A program made the position numbers and the translations under genes. 36,912 nucleotides of DNA from Acidobacteriota bacterium. Lineage in GTDB: Bacteria > Acidobacteriota > Terriglobia > Terriglobales > Acidobacteriaceae. Every line of letters begins with the position of its first letter. Position 1 is the first letter of the stretch. Location: positions 1-36,912 of the forward strand of contig QIAP01000037.1 of assembly GCA_003225075.1 (NCBI GenBank). Direction: 5' to 3'. The notes beneath the pieces are model-generated. The model had not been told where the DNA came from. It did no database searches and worked only from the letters and a program-made list of their open reading frames with translations. Shown piece by piece: positions 16,335-24,744 of this stretch.

Positions 16335-17282
16335 CTAAATCCCGCCCTCAAAAATCTTCTTCGACAAATACCGTTCCGCCGAGTCCGGAATCATGGTGAC
16401 CACACGCTTGCCAGTGCCCAAGCGGTGCGAGACTTCAAGTGCCGCATGAACGTTGGCCCCGCCACTCGATCCTGCCAGCACTCCTTCCCTTGCGGCCAAC
16501 TTCTTCACCATGCCGAACGCGTTCTCATCATTGACCATCAGGACTTCGTCGCACACCGCAGGATCGAAATTCTTGGGAATAAAACTTGAGCCAATGCCTT
16601 CCACCTTGTGCTTACCCGGCGGGCCACCTCCCAGCACCGATCCCTGCGTCTCTACCGCAATGGCCAGCACCTCAGGCAGTCGCTGTTTCAGGTATCGAGC
16701 GACGCCGGTAAAAGTCCCCGCTGTTCCAACGCCGATCACCATTGCGTCAATGCGACCTTCCATCTGTTCGAAGATTTCCTGTGCGGTGGTTTCGAAGTGA
16801 TACTCAGGATTGGAAGGATTTTCAAACTGCGATGCCATGAATGCTTTGGGATCACTGGCGGCCATCTTCTTTGCCTGCTCAATTGCTCCCATCATCCCCT
16901 CAGCGTCCGGGGTGCGAGTCACCTCGGCGCCGAGGGCTCGCATGATCATGACTTTTTCTTCGGAGAAACGTTCCGGCACGAACAGCGCAACCCTGTAGCC
17001 GCGATTCACTCCTATGAGCGCCAGCCCGATTCCGGTGTTGCCCGCGGTCGCCTCAACAATAGTGCCTCCGGGTCGCAGTTTTCCCTCTTCTTCGGCGCGG
17101 CGAATAATTCCAATGGCCGCGCGATCTTTCACGCTGCCTCCGGGATTCAGGTATTCCAGCTTGGCGTAGACATCTGCTGCGCCGCGAGGAACAAGTCTCT
17201 TGAAATGCAGGATGGGGGTTTCTCCCACCAGTTGAGTGATGTCATCGGCGACTCGCAGGCGGGAACTTTCCACAGTTTTCAT
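16335..17282 (-). CDS. Cystathionine beta-synthase/cysteine synthase family PLP enzyme
   Basis: A 315-residue fold-type II PLP enzyme. The PLP lysine is K52 in LNPGGSVKDRAA. The phosphate- and substrate-binding loops are EATAGNTGIGLA, GVGTAGTFTGVARYL and GSSGGANVHAAL. It condenses serine (or O-acetylserine) with homocysteine or sulfide. Pairing with a cystathionine gamma-lyase-type gene immediately downstream suggests the cystathionine beta-synthase (MccA-like) reaction. EGIGSSFIPKNFDP also fits that branch. There is no regulatory CBS-pair or haem domain, as is usual in bacteria. A cysteine-synthase activity remains possible. Confidence 0.88.
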   Translation of the reverse strand: MKTVESSRLRVADDITQLVGETPILHFKRLVPRGAADVYAKLEYLNPGGSVKDRAAIGIIRRAEEEGKLRPGGTIVEATAGNTGIGLALIGVNRGYRVALFVPERFSEEKVMIMRALGAEVTRTPDAEGMMGAIEQAKKMAASDPKAFMASQFENPSNPEYHFETTAQEIFEQMEGRIDAMVIGVGTAGTFTGVARYLKQRLPEVLAIAVETQGSVLGGGPPGKHKVEGIGSSFIPKNFDPAVCDEVLMVNDENAFGMVKKLAAREGVLAGSSGGANVHAALEVSHRLGTGKRVVTMIPDSAERYLSKKIFEGGI

Positions 17283-17372
17283 TCGCAGCTTACAGGGTAC
17301 GGAAGCCGAGGCGCAAGCGTCAATCGCACCTCGCTGCCTGACAATCAGATTGTGGAGGATTGTTTGCTCGGC

Positions 17373-18554
17373 TTATTGCGTGCCGTTCGAGGCCCGCTGC
17401 TGGCCGGCGTAGTACCCGCTCTTGGTGCGGACAACGAGCTTGTTATAGCCGTGCGCTCGGGCGTCCACGTGGACCGTCCGATAGCCACCCGTGCTCCGCG
17501 GGTTTGTAGGCTTGTAACCGATCGTATATTGATTGCGAATGTCATGAGCTACGGTGCGGCTGATCGCGTCTACTTCATCCAGCGTTCTGGGGAAAAACGA
17601 GATTCCTCCCGTCCGCTCCGCCATCGTGTCCAAAGCCCTGCGGGCACGTCGCGCCTTCTCTTCGCCCAGAATTCCGATGGCATACACCGTAGGCCCATTT
17701 TCTTGCTGCAACCGCCGCACAGCTTGTTCCAGAGATTCGCGGCTGGCATTATCTTCGCCATCGGTCACCACAAATAGAACCTTGCGCTCCAGCTTGGTGT
17801 TCCTCTTCAAATGGTCTGCCGACGCGACTACCGCATCGTACAACGCAGTTCCGCCACGAGCTTCGATTTTCTCCAAGGCTTCCTTGAGCCTATTGATGTC
17901 GGCAGTAAAATCCTGATCAAGATAGTACTCATCATTAAAATTGACGATGAATACTTGATCCTGTGGATTACTGGATCGCACCAGATTCAGCGCCGCCTGG
18001 TTTACCTTCTGCCGCTTTTCCCGCATGGAGCCCGAGTTATCGATGACGACCGCCATCGCCACCGGAATATCTTCGTGACGAAAAGACGTGATGGCTTGCG
18101 GTTTGCCATCTTCAAGGACCGTAAACGCGCCCTTCTCCAGATTCGTGATCATGTGCTGCTTGTCGTCCAGCACGGTGGCGTGCAGCACGACTTCTTCGAC
18201 TTCTTTCTTAAAAACAAAGACGCTGTTGTCGTTGCCTTCAGGCTGTTGCCCCGCTTCAGCACCTGGCTGTCCTTGTTGCGGGGCTCCTTGGGGCGCAGCC
18301 TGTTGCTGTGGCCCGGCCCCTGGCTGAGCCGGTGCCGGAGCTTCGGCTGGCTGCTGTCCCGCAGGCGGTTGTTGCTGACTTGTCCCGGCGCTGTTTGGAG
18401 TTGGATTGGCCGCTTGGCCGGCAGCCGCCCCCTGAGAAGGGCTGCCAGGAGGCGGCGCTGCCGCCGGCTGAGTTGGTGTTTGGGCCGAAACGCAGAATAC
18501 GAGGGAAAACAGGCCAATTACGAGTAGGAGTGCATGATTATTCCGTAGGTGCAT
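17373..18554 (-). CDS. Exported VWA protein, acidobacterial VWFA-related type (second of a pair)
   Basis: A 393-residue secreted protein. The signal peptide (MHLRNNHALLLVIGLFSL to about VSAQ) is followed by a Pro/Gln/Ala-rich low-complexity linker (about residues 26-108). Next comes the short beta domain common to this family (LHATVLDDKQHMITNLEKGAF) and a von Willebrand A domain. The MIDAS residues are visible in VIDNSGSM (D172, S174, S176), with GGTALYDAV and VTDGEDN further on. The C-terminus has the family end, NQYTIGYKPTNP to KSGYYAG. Such proteins are numerous in Acidobacteriota and presumably mediate metal-dependent adhesion outside the cytoplasm. The ATG at 18554 lies inside the last codons of the upstream VWA gene (17-base overlap), implying co-transcription and coupling. 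Confidence 0.88.
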   Translation of the reverse strand: MHLRNNHALLLVIGLFSLVFCVSAQTPTQPAAAPPPGSPSQGAAAGQAANPTPNSAGTSQQQPPAGQQPAEAPAPAQPGAGPQQQAAPQGAPQQGQPGAEAGQQPEGNDNSVFVFKKEVEEVVLHATVLDDKQHMITNLEKGAFTVLEDGKPQAITSFRHEDIPVAMAVVIDNSGSMREKRQKVNQAALNLVRSSNPQDQVFIVNFNDEYYLDQDFTADINRLKEALEKIEARGGTALYDAVVASADHLKRNTKLERKVLFVVTDGEDNASRESLEQAVRRLQQENGPTVYAIGILGEEKARRARRALDTMAERTGGISFFPRTLDEVDAISRTVAHDIRNQYTIGYKPTNPRSTGGYRTVHVDARAHGYNKLVVRTKSGYYAGQQRASNGTQ

Positions 18555-19650
18555 AGTAGCCGGTTTTGGCATAGACGCGCAGCGGCGGCAATCCCTTTGG
18601 TGGCATTAACTTTACTTTTATTTTACGCCACTTGCCGTCGTGTGTTCCATTCTTTGGACGGTAACCGAGCATGTATTGGTTGCGTAGCTCGATACCAATC
18701 TTTGTCGCCACATCGGCTAAGTCGTTCGGGTTATCAATGGTAAATGTCCGTCCCCCAGTAAGTTCCGATACATCGCTCAGCAATGCCGGGCCCAGGCGCT
18801 CCTCTTCTGTTGGAAAATAGTGGTCGTAAATGCCGATGGCATAAACAAGTACATCAGCTTCCTTTACTAATGACTTGATCTCGCCTTCCGTATACCGGCT
18901 GTGGTTGTCACCGCCATCCGAGATGATCAAGAGCGCCTTCTTGGAATATTTTGCCTGCCGCATTTTGCTGACGCCCAGATAGATAGCATCCAGCAGGGCT
19001 GTCCGGCCCTTGGGCACGGTGTACACCAGTTTTCCCTGAATATCTTCAATGGATTGCGTAAAGTCCGAGATTTCCTCCGGCTTGTCGGCAAAAGTAACCA
19101 TGAAAAACTCGTCTTGCGGGTTGGCAGTTTTGAAGAACTCTACCACTGCCTCCCGTGCCCGCTCGATCTTGCTGCTCATGCTGCCGCTCATGTCGAAAAT
19201 TACGCCCAGAGAAACCGGCGCGTCCTCGCTGGAGAACGACTTGATCTCCTGCGCCTCTTTCCCCTCGAAAACGGAGAAATTATCCCGATCCAGCCCGGTA
19301 ACCAGGCGATTCATGGGGTCGGTAATAGTTACCGGCACAAGCACTAAATCCACATTCGACTTAAAGGGTTTGGTGTGAGTCTTCAGCGAAGGATCGAGAA
19401 ACTCTTTGTCTTTAGGTGCCACCGCCAATGGGTCCACGCGCGGATGCACATGTACATCGTTGGTCTCGCTCTGGGCGAGGGCAGAAGAAACAAGGAACGT
19501 CGTTAAGAAGGCAAAGGTCAGTAACCCGGCGAGATAAAAGAAACCGTTCAGGCGCAGCCTGGATCTCGCAGGGGTCCTGGAAGGGGGCGATGGGATGTCC
19601 CGGTCTCGAATCTCAGGGCGAGAGGACCCGCGCCTATATTGGCGGGCCAT
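18538..19650 (-). CDS. Exported VWA protein, acidobacterial VWFA-related type (first of a pair)
   Basis: A 370-residue paralogue of the downstream VWA protein. A basic N-terminal stretch of about 34 residues precedes a membrane or signal segment (FFYLAGLLTFAFLTTFLVSS) ending near ALAQ. VPVTITDPMNRLVTGLDRDNF is the family's pre-VWA beta domain. The VWA MIDAS is IFDMSGSM (D153, S155, S157), followed by GRTALLDAIYLG and ISDGGDNHS. The end, NQYMLGYRPKNG to AKTGYYAP, parallels the partner gene. The two proteins may form a pair, for example differing ligands on one surface complex; that is inference from context. The ATG at 19650 follows GAGGTG. The unusually long cytoplasmic N-terminus could mean membrane anchoring rather than secretion. 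Confidence 0.88.
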   Translation of the reverse strand: MARQYRRGSSRPEIRDRDIPSPPSRTPARSRLRLNGFFYLAGLLTFAFLTTFLVSSALAQSETNDVHVHPRVDPLAVAPKDKEFLDPSLKTHTKPFKSNVDLVLVPVTITDPMNRLVTGLDRDNFSVFEGKEAQEIKSFSSEDAPVSLGVIFDMSGSMSSKIERAREAVVEFFKTANPQDEFFMVTFADKPEEISDFTQSIEDIQGKLVYTVPKGRTALLDAIYLGVSKMRQAKYSKKALLIISDGGDNHSRYTEGEIKSLVKEADVLVYAIGIYDHYFPTEEERLGPALLSDVSELTGGRTFTIDNPNDLADVATKIGIELRNQYMLGYRPKNGTHDGKWRKIKVKLMPPKGLPPLRVYAKTGYYAPTE

Positions 19651-19820
19651 AAAACACCTCATTGCCGCTGATACTACCACAGGAATTCACGAGTGGTTTC
19701 AGCTTTATTGTCATCTTTTCGATGCCAGAGATACGCACAAGTTTGCTCACTAGAGTTCCCGTTTTGGTTACAAAAGAACGCCCGCGCCATGGCTCTTGCT
19801 ACAATTCAACGTTTCCTCCC

Positions 19821-21176
19821 ATGGCGAACATTGCACCCTTTCGTGCCCTGCGCTACGACCCGCAGCGTGTCTCCCTATCCCAGGTTGTTACCCAGCCTTA
19901 CGACAAGATCTCGCCCGACATGCAGAGAAAATATTATGCTGCAAGTCCTTACAATCTGGTGCGGGTGATCCTCGGCCAAACGCATCCCGGTGACAACTCC
20001 CAACAAAATGTCTACGCTCGCGCCGCTGCTTCGTTTCACGATTGGCGCCGCCAAGGCATTTTTTTGCAAGACGCAGAGCCATCGCTCTATGTCTACTCAC
20101 AACGTTTCAGCATGCCAAATGCCAAAGTCGAAGCGGAACGGCGGGCGTTTATCGCGCTGGGACGGGTCGAGGATTACCCCGCCGGCGTAGTGTTTCGTCA
20201 CGAGCAGACACTGGCCAAACCTAAGGCAGATCGCCTTGACCTGCTGCGGGCCACCCGGGCCCATTTCGGCCAGATCTTCATGCTCTACAGCGATAACGGA
20301 GAGATAGAAGCGCTCCTTTCACCCGACGGTTTACCCATTATTGAAGTAACCGACGAATACGGCGTGCTTCACCGGGCATGGAAGGTCTCTGATTCGGGCG
20401 TGATCAATCTCATTACTGGCAATATGCGTGACAAGAAGCTGATCATCGCCGACGGTCACCACCGTTACGAGACAGCTCTCAACTATCGTAACGAGAGACG
20501 GTCCACGGCGGCGGCTGCCGCAACCGGGGCTCCCCGTGAATCTTCCGCCGAGACCAGTCTCCTGCGCCCCAATCATGGCGAAGATGCACCTTACGAGATG
20601 GCCATGATGACATTCGTAAATATGAACAGTCGGGGACTGGTCATTCTTCCGACCCATCGTGTCGTACATGGCCTGGCAGCCTTTTCCGCGGAATCGCTGG
20701 CGGCCGGAGCCCGTGCTTATTTCACTGTTGACGAGATCGATGCCTCCATTGACGCACCCCGGGCCATCACCACTTTGCGTGAAGCGGGTGCTTCAGGAAC
20801 AGCGCTGTTGGCGGTAACTGCATCGCGCGTTTACTTGATGCACTCCCCAAAAGCGCTGGGCTCGCAGGCTTTTGCCGGTCTATCTTCACGTCAGCAAGCG
20901 CTTGATGTGGTCCAGTTGCACAAGTGCCTGCTGCAAACTGTGCTTAAGCTTTCGGAAGAATCCATTCGCGATCAGAAAAACATCACCTACGTTCGCGAGG
21001 CCGCTGAAGCCATGGCTCAGGTGCGTGGCGGCAATGCCAACGTTGCATTCCTTATGAACCCGGCAGGGGTGGAGCAAGTTCGTGAGATTGCCTTAAGCGG
21101 AGAAGTCATGCCTCAGAAATCGACTGATTTCTATCCTAAGCTGCTCAGTGGGCTCACAATTTATGCATTGGAATAG
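19821..21176 (+). CDS. DUF1015 (COG4198) family protein
   Basis: A 451-residue protein of a widespread uncharacterised cytoplasmic family. It begins with the family N-terminus IAPFRALRYDPQRV and VTQPYDKISPDM. It carries a central IIADGHHRYETALNYRNE motif and, later, NRG-like segments (MMTFVNMNSRGLVILPTHR). The DGHHR motif recalls the ParB/serine-kinase (SerK)-like fold, so a nucleotide-dependent kinase role in serine metabolism is conceivable, but I cannot show it. The ATG at 19821 is chosen because homology begins there; the open frame extends upstream to 19662 without homology. Its stop lies 14 bases inside the next gene, so it is co-transcribed with the amidase and GerMN genes. Confidence 0.82.
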   Translation: MANIAPFRALRYDPQRVSLSQVVTQPYDKISPDMQRKYYAASPYNLVRVILGQTHPGDNSQQNVYARAAASFHDWRRQGIFLQDAEPSLYVYSQRFSMPNAKVEAERRAFIALGRVEDYPAGVVFRHEQTLAKPKADRLDLLRATRAHFGQIFMLYSDNGEIEALLSPDGLPIIEVTDEYGVLHRAWKVSDSGVINLITGNMRDKKLIIADGHHRYETALNYRNERRSTAAAAATGAPRESSAETSLLRPNHGEDAPYEMAMMTFVNMNSRGLVILPTHRVVHGLAAFSAESLAAGARAYFTVDEIDASIDAPRAITTLREAGASGTALLAVTASRVYLMHSPKALGSQAFAGLSSRQQALDVVQLHKCLLQTVLKLSEESIRDQKNITYVREAAEAMAQVRGGNANVAFLMNPAGVEQVREIALSGEVMPQKSTDFYPKLLSGLTIYALE

Positions 21177-22620
21177 GCGTCTGCTGGCACTTGTCCTCGT
21201 GCTGCTCGTGACCAATGCCCCATCGGCAGACGAAAAGCGGATTTCGATTTATTCGACAGCCGCGAACTATTCCCTTCCCCTGATCGAACGCAACGGCGGG
21301 GATTACGTCGGCCTGCTCGAAATCCTCGATCCCCTCGGTTCCGTAAGCGCCCGGACTAACGGCCTCCGCTGGAAGATTCGCTACAACAATGTTGAGGGCG
21401 AATTCACCTCCGGCAAGTCACGTGCTCAGATACGCGGCAAAGAGTTTGATCTGCCGGCTAATTTCCTGCTGGAACATGGCAGAGGGCTGGTGCCTGTCTC
21501 TTTCTTAGGTACCTTGCTCCCCCGCTTTCTTGGTGGTCCTGTCACTTTTCACGAAAGCGCGCGGCGGCTGTTCGTCGGCAAGGTCGCCACCCAATTCACC
21601 GCTGAACTCAGCCGGACCACTCCTCCGCGGCTCATCATGAATTTCACTTCGCCAGTGAATCCCACCATCGCTACCGAGCCCGGCCGGCTACGTATGGTTT
21701 TCCTCCGCGAACCGCTGCTCCCTCCCGGAGCGCAGACTCTGAACTTCGCAGACCAGACCATCTCCTCAGCTACATTCGCAGAAAACAACGGGACCGCCGA
21801 GGTCACGGTAGTGGGCGATGCATCACTAATGGCAACCTTCAGTAACGATGGCCGAACGATCACCATTGCGCCGGCGCCGCAGAGGCCCGCGCCACCCGTC
21901 GCTCCAACCCCGAACACTGCGGTGCAGTCTGCGGTGCAGTCCGCGCCGCCGTCGATACCGCCGTCGCCTTCACCACCGCCCGCCTCTACCACTGTTCCCG
22001 CCACCAGCGCTAATCATCAGGCCGCCTATGTGGTGGTGGTGGATGCCAGCCATGGCGGCGACGAGCGTGGCGCCGCTTTGACTGACAAGCTCGCGGAGAA
22101 AGATGTGACCTTGGCAATCGCCCGACGTTTGCGGCAGGAACTTGAGAATCGTGGAATATCGGTCGTGATGCTGCGCGATTCCGACGCCACCGTCAACCTT
22201 GATCAGCGCGCGGCCTTAGCTAACAATGCCCGCCCCGCAATCTTCGTGACCGTGCATGCCTCCAGTCAGGGAAACGGGGTTCGACTCTACACCGCGCTCA
22301 TCCCTGCCGGTGGAGAAAACCGTGGCAACTTTCTCGATTGGGATACCGCGCAATCTTCCTTTGTCCCGGCTAGCCAAAACGCTCTCGCGCTTGTCGTGAA
22401 CGAACTGCAAAAGAAACAAATCACGGTCAGAACCATGTCCGCGCCTCTGCGCCCGCTGAACAACATTTCAGCTCCCGCGTTGGCGTTAGAAGTTGCCCCC
22501 TCAGACAAGGACATCGCGCAATTGCTTTTGCCCGATTATCAGCAAACCATCGCCGGCGCCGTCGCCAGTGGAGTGGCGGCACTACGCGACAAGACCACAC
22601 AAACAGGTGCGCAACCATGA
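21163..22620 (+). CDS. N-acetylmuramoyl-L-alanine amidase (Amidase_3)
   Basis: A 485-residue exported cell-wall hydrolase. A signal peptide (RRLLALVLVLLVTNAPSA) is followed by an N-terminal beta-rich domain resembling copper-amine-oxidase-N/AMIN modules (to about residue 230). A Pro/Ala/Ser linker comes next, then a C-terminal zinc amidase that cleaves the lactyl-amide bond between MurNAc and the stem peptide. Zinc ligands appear as VVVDASHGGDERGA (His), AEKDVTLAIA (Glu) and FVTVHASS (His). The catalytic Glu is in ALALEVAP. The usual DxGHGG reads DASHGG here. The ATG at 21163 overlaps the DUF1015 stop by 14 bases, and the gene's stop overlaps the next ATG (ATGA). Confidence 0.87.
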   Translation: MHWNRRLLALVLVLLVTNAPSADEKRISIYSTAANYSLPLIERNGGDYVGLLEILDPLGSVSARTNGLRWKIRYNNVEGEFTSGKSRAQIRGKEFDLPANFLLEHGRGLVPVSFLGTLLPRFLGGPVTFHESARRLFVGKVATQFTAELSRTTPPRLIMNFTSPVNPTIATEPGRLRMVFLREPLLPPGAQTLNFADQTISSATFAENNGTAEVTVVGDASLMATFSNDGRTITIAPAPQRPAPPVAPTPNTAVQSAVQSAPPSIPPSPSPPPASTTVPATSANHQAAYVVVVDASHGGDERGAALTDKLAEKDVTLAIARRLRQELENRGISVVMLRDSDATVNLDQRAALANNARPAIFVTVHASSQGNGVRLYTALIPAGGENRGNFLDWDTAQSSFVPASQNALALVVNELQKKQITVRTMSAPLRPLNNISAPALALEVAPSDKDIAQLLLPDYQQTIAGAVASGVAALRDKTTQTGAQP

Positions 22621-23234
22621 TCCGTCCCGGCATGATTCCACGCCATCTCGTCATCGGAGTCGGTGCGATGGTGCTGGTGGTGCTGCTCATGGGCATTTAC
22701 GTTTGGCATATGCGAGGCCGGGCCTCTGAACTTCCGGCGGCGCAGACCGATACGCGGCCGGTTACCGCCCCAGTTGCTGGTCCGACTGAGCAAATCACGC
22801 TGTATGTCGCCCATGACAATCCTGGAATCCTGCGGCCGCAATCAGCCCGTATTCCGCTGCCTTCGGGACGTCAACAGCGCGCCGAAGAACTGCTTCGCGC
22901 CTTGGTTAACGTCTACCTCGACAGTGCCTCGCCTCATCCGCTGCCGCGCGGCGCCGAGGTCCGCAACGTTTATCTGGTACCGCCGGATTTGGCTGTCATC
23001 GACACCAATTCCGCCCTTGCCGATGGCCATCGCTCCGGCATTCTGGAAGAAGAACTCACGGTCGCGTCTCTGGTCGAGACCCTGGCGGCCAACACTCCGG
23101 GCATCACGCGCATAAGAATTTTGGTGGATGGCAAAGAACGCGACAGCTTGGCAGGTCACGCCGATTTGTCCGGCTTCTACGATGTCGCGGCAGTCACAAA
23201 ATTAATCGAGCAGATGCAATCAGGACAACAATAA
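22617..23234 (+). CDS. GerMN-domain membrane-anchored protein
   Basis: A 205-residue protein with one N-terminal membrane helix (HLVIGVGAMVLVVLLMGIYVW) and an extracytoplasmic GerMN domain (about residues 60-195). The domain shows ITLYVAHDNPGILRPQSARIPLP, the ELLRALVN helix, LVPPDLAVIDTNSAL and ITRIRILVDGKERDSLAGH. GerM was first known from sporulating Firmicutes. In non-sporulators the domain usually accompanies N-acetylmuramoyl-L-alanine amidases, exactly as here. The start codon overlaps the amidase stop (ATGA), indicating translational coupling. It probably assists or tethers the amidase at the envelope, which is inference from context. Confidence 0.87.
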   Translation: MIRPGMIPRHLVIGVGAMVLVVLLMGIYVWHMRGRASELPAAQTDTRPVTAPVAGPTEQITLYVAHDNPGILRPQSARIPLPSGRQQRAEELLRALVNVYLDSASPHPLPRGAEVRNVYLVPPDLAVIDTNSALADGHRSGILEEELTVASLVETLAANTPGITRIRILVDGKERDSLAGHADLSGFYDVAAVTKLIEQMQSGQQ

Positions 23235-23327
23235 CCTTTTTGAAGTCCGAGCTGCAATCAGAAATCTGAACCCCGAAATCACGGCACAGACTGTTTCGCC
23301 TCTCGATTTCATTTACAATCCCCGCTT

Positions 23328-24065
23328 ATGGTTTATCGCAGTGACAAGCGCGCCTTCGATCAGCTTCGCCCGGTCAACATCATTCCCGAGTTCATTTCCA
23401 CGGCGGAAGGGTCTGCGCTGATCGAAGTCGGCAACACCCGCGTCATCTGCACTGCCTCGGTGGAAGAAACTGTGCCGCCATTCATGCGTAATCGCGGCAA
23501 GGGATGGGTCAGCAGCGAATACGGCATGCTGCCGCGCTCTACTCTCACCCGCACCCCGCGCGATGTTACCAAGGGACGGCCCAGCGGACGCACTCATGAA
23601 ATCCAACGCCTCATCGGACGATCTCTCCGTGCCGTAACTGATCTCGAACGGCTCGGCGAACGCACTATCTGGATTGATTGCGACGTTATCCAAGCCGACG
23701 GCGGCACGCGCACTGCGTCCATCACCGGCGCGCTTGTCGCTTTGGGCCTGGCATTGGAGAAGCTGGTCGAAGCGGGTACGCTGACATCGGTCCCGCTGCG
23801 CGATTTTTTGGCTGCGGTGAGTGTGGGGGTCATAGACGGCGAGGTCCTGCTCGACTTGAATTACGAAGAAGATTCTCGCGCTGACGTGGACATGAATTTC
23901 GTCATGACCGCCGGCTACAAACTGGTCGAGGTGCAGGCGTCCGCCGAGCGCCAGGTTTTTGACGACCAGCAGCTGGGAAAGATGATGTCTCTGGCGCGCC
24001 AGGGCGTGCAATCGCTGATCGCCAAGCAGCAAGCGATTCTCAGCATGTTGACCTTAAGACAGTAG
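23328..24065 (+). CDS. rph: Ribonuclease PH
   Basis: A 245-residue phosphorolytic 3'-5' exoribonuclease that trims tRNA precursor 3' ends and forms a hexameric ring. Family signatures are [56 protein letters not shown], the phosphate- and RNA-binding [20 protein letters not shown], and [19 protein letters not shown]. It lies 93 bases after the GerMN gene, a common placement near envelope genes. All core residues I can recognise are intact. Confidence 0.96.
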   Translation: MVYRSDKRAFDQLRPVNIIPEFISTAEGSALIEVGNTRVICTASVEETVPPFMRNRGKGWVSSEYGMLPRSTLTRTPRDVTKGRPSGRTHEIQRLIGRSLRAVTDLERLGERTIWIDCDVIQADGGTRTASITGALVALGLALEKLVEAGTLTSVPLRDFLAAVSVGVIDGEVLLDLNYEEDSRADVDMNFVMTAGYKLVEVQASAERQVFDDQQLGKMMSLARQGVQSLIAKQQAILSMLTLRQ

Positions 24066-24091
24066 AGAGTGTCATTTTCTAGAAGCTTCTC

Positions 24092-24600
24092 ATGCCCGAT
24101 TACGAACGGCTGACGGATGACGAAGTTCTCGCCCTCGCCAACGAACGGCAGGACTTGACGGTGGACGCTCAGGCAGCCCTCGATGTGGAATTGCGTCGCA
24201 GGAGCATCAGCCCGAATGATATTCAAGACTATCAAGCAGAGACTGTGCAACTCAATGAAACCGAAGTGCGCAACATCGGTGTTCCAACGACGTTCAAAGG
24301 CACTGGTCGTAAATTCCTGGGGAAAACCAACTATCAATACGATGCCCTCTCAGACTCGGAAGAATTCGATACCAGCTCTGGTTTGTATTGTTACTGTTTC
24401 CGTTGTTTCCCCTCGGAGCCTATCGCCTGCATCGCCAGCGCCGTGAAAACTGGTGGCAACGAATTATGGCCGCGCCTGATTTTGTAGTAGTCGACAAACT
24501 GTCGAGAAACTGGGAGCAGATACTTGGTACCTGGATAAAAGCTACTGCAGTGCTCTTTTTGCTGAGACTCATTATGGTCTGGCTTGTGTATAGGACCTAG
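24092..24600 (+). pseudogene. Two-helix membrane protein of unknown function, broken by one single-base deletion
   Basis: The N-terminal part (MPDYERLTDDEVLALANERQ to SEEFDT) is a soluble, acidic helical region. Near 24374 the frame shifts. Continuing directly gives a Cys-rich tail of about 37 residues (stop 24487). Adding one base after ACCA gives LWFVLLLFPLFPLGAYRLHRQ and then VVVDKLSRNWEQILGTWIKATAVLFLLRL to a TAG at 24600. The second reading contains two credible membrane segments with a basic loop and a normal-looking end. With the base restored the gene is exactly 169 codons plus stop. It is a conserved-looking small membrane protein without a known role. Real decay and assembly error are both possible. 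Confidence 0.65.
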
Positions 24601-24744
24601 CTGGACGGTGCGTGCTCTGGCTTCCTCAGCCCTCGGCAGTTTTGGTCTACAGATGTCCACCCGTATTACAATCAACTTGCGCCTCCCGATCACGGGGCAA
24701 ACGCGGTCGTTCGTACTCCTACGCATTCATCGGAGGAATTAATT

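Noticed and set aside
16608-17777. 389-residue plus-strand open frame
   Set aside because: It is antisense to the CBS-like and VWA genes, has no family features, and both minus-strand genes are clearly real.
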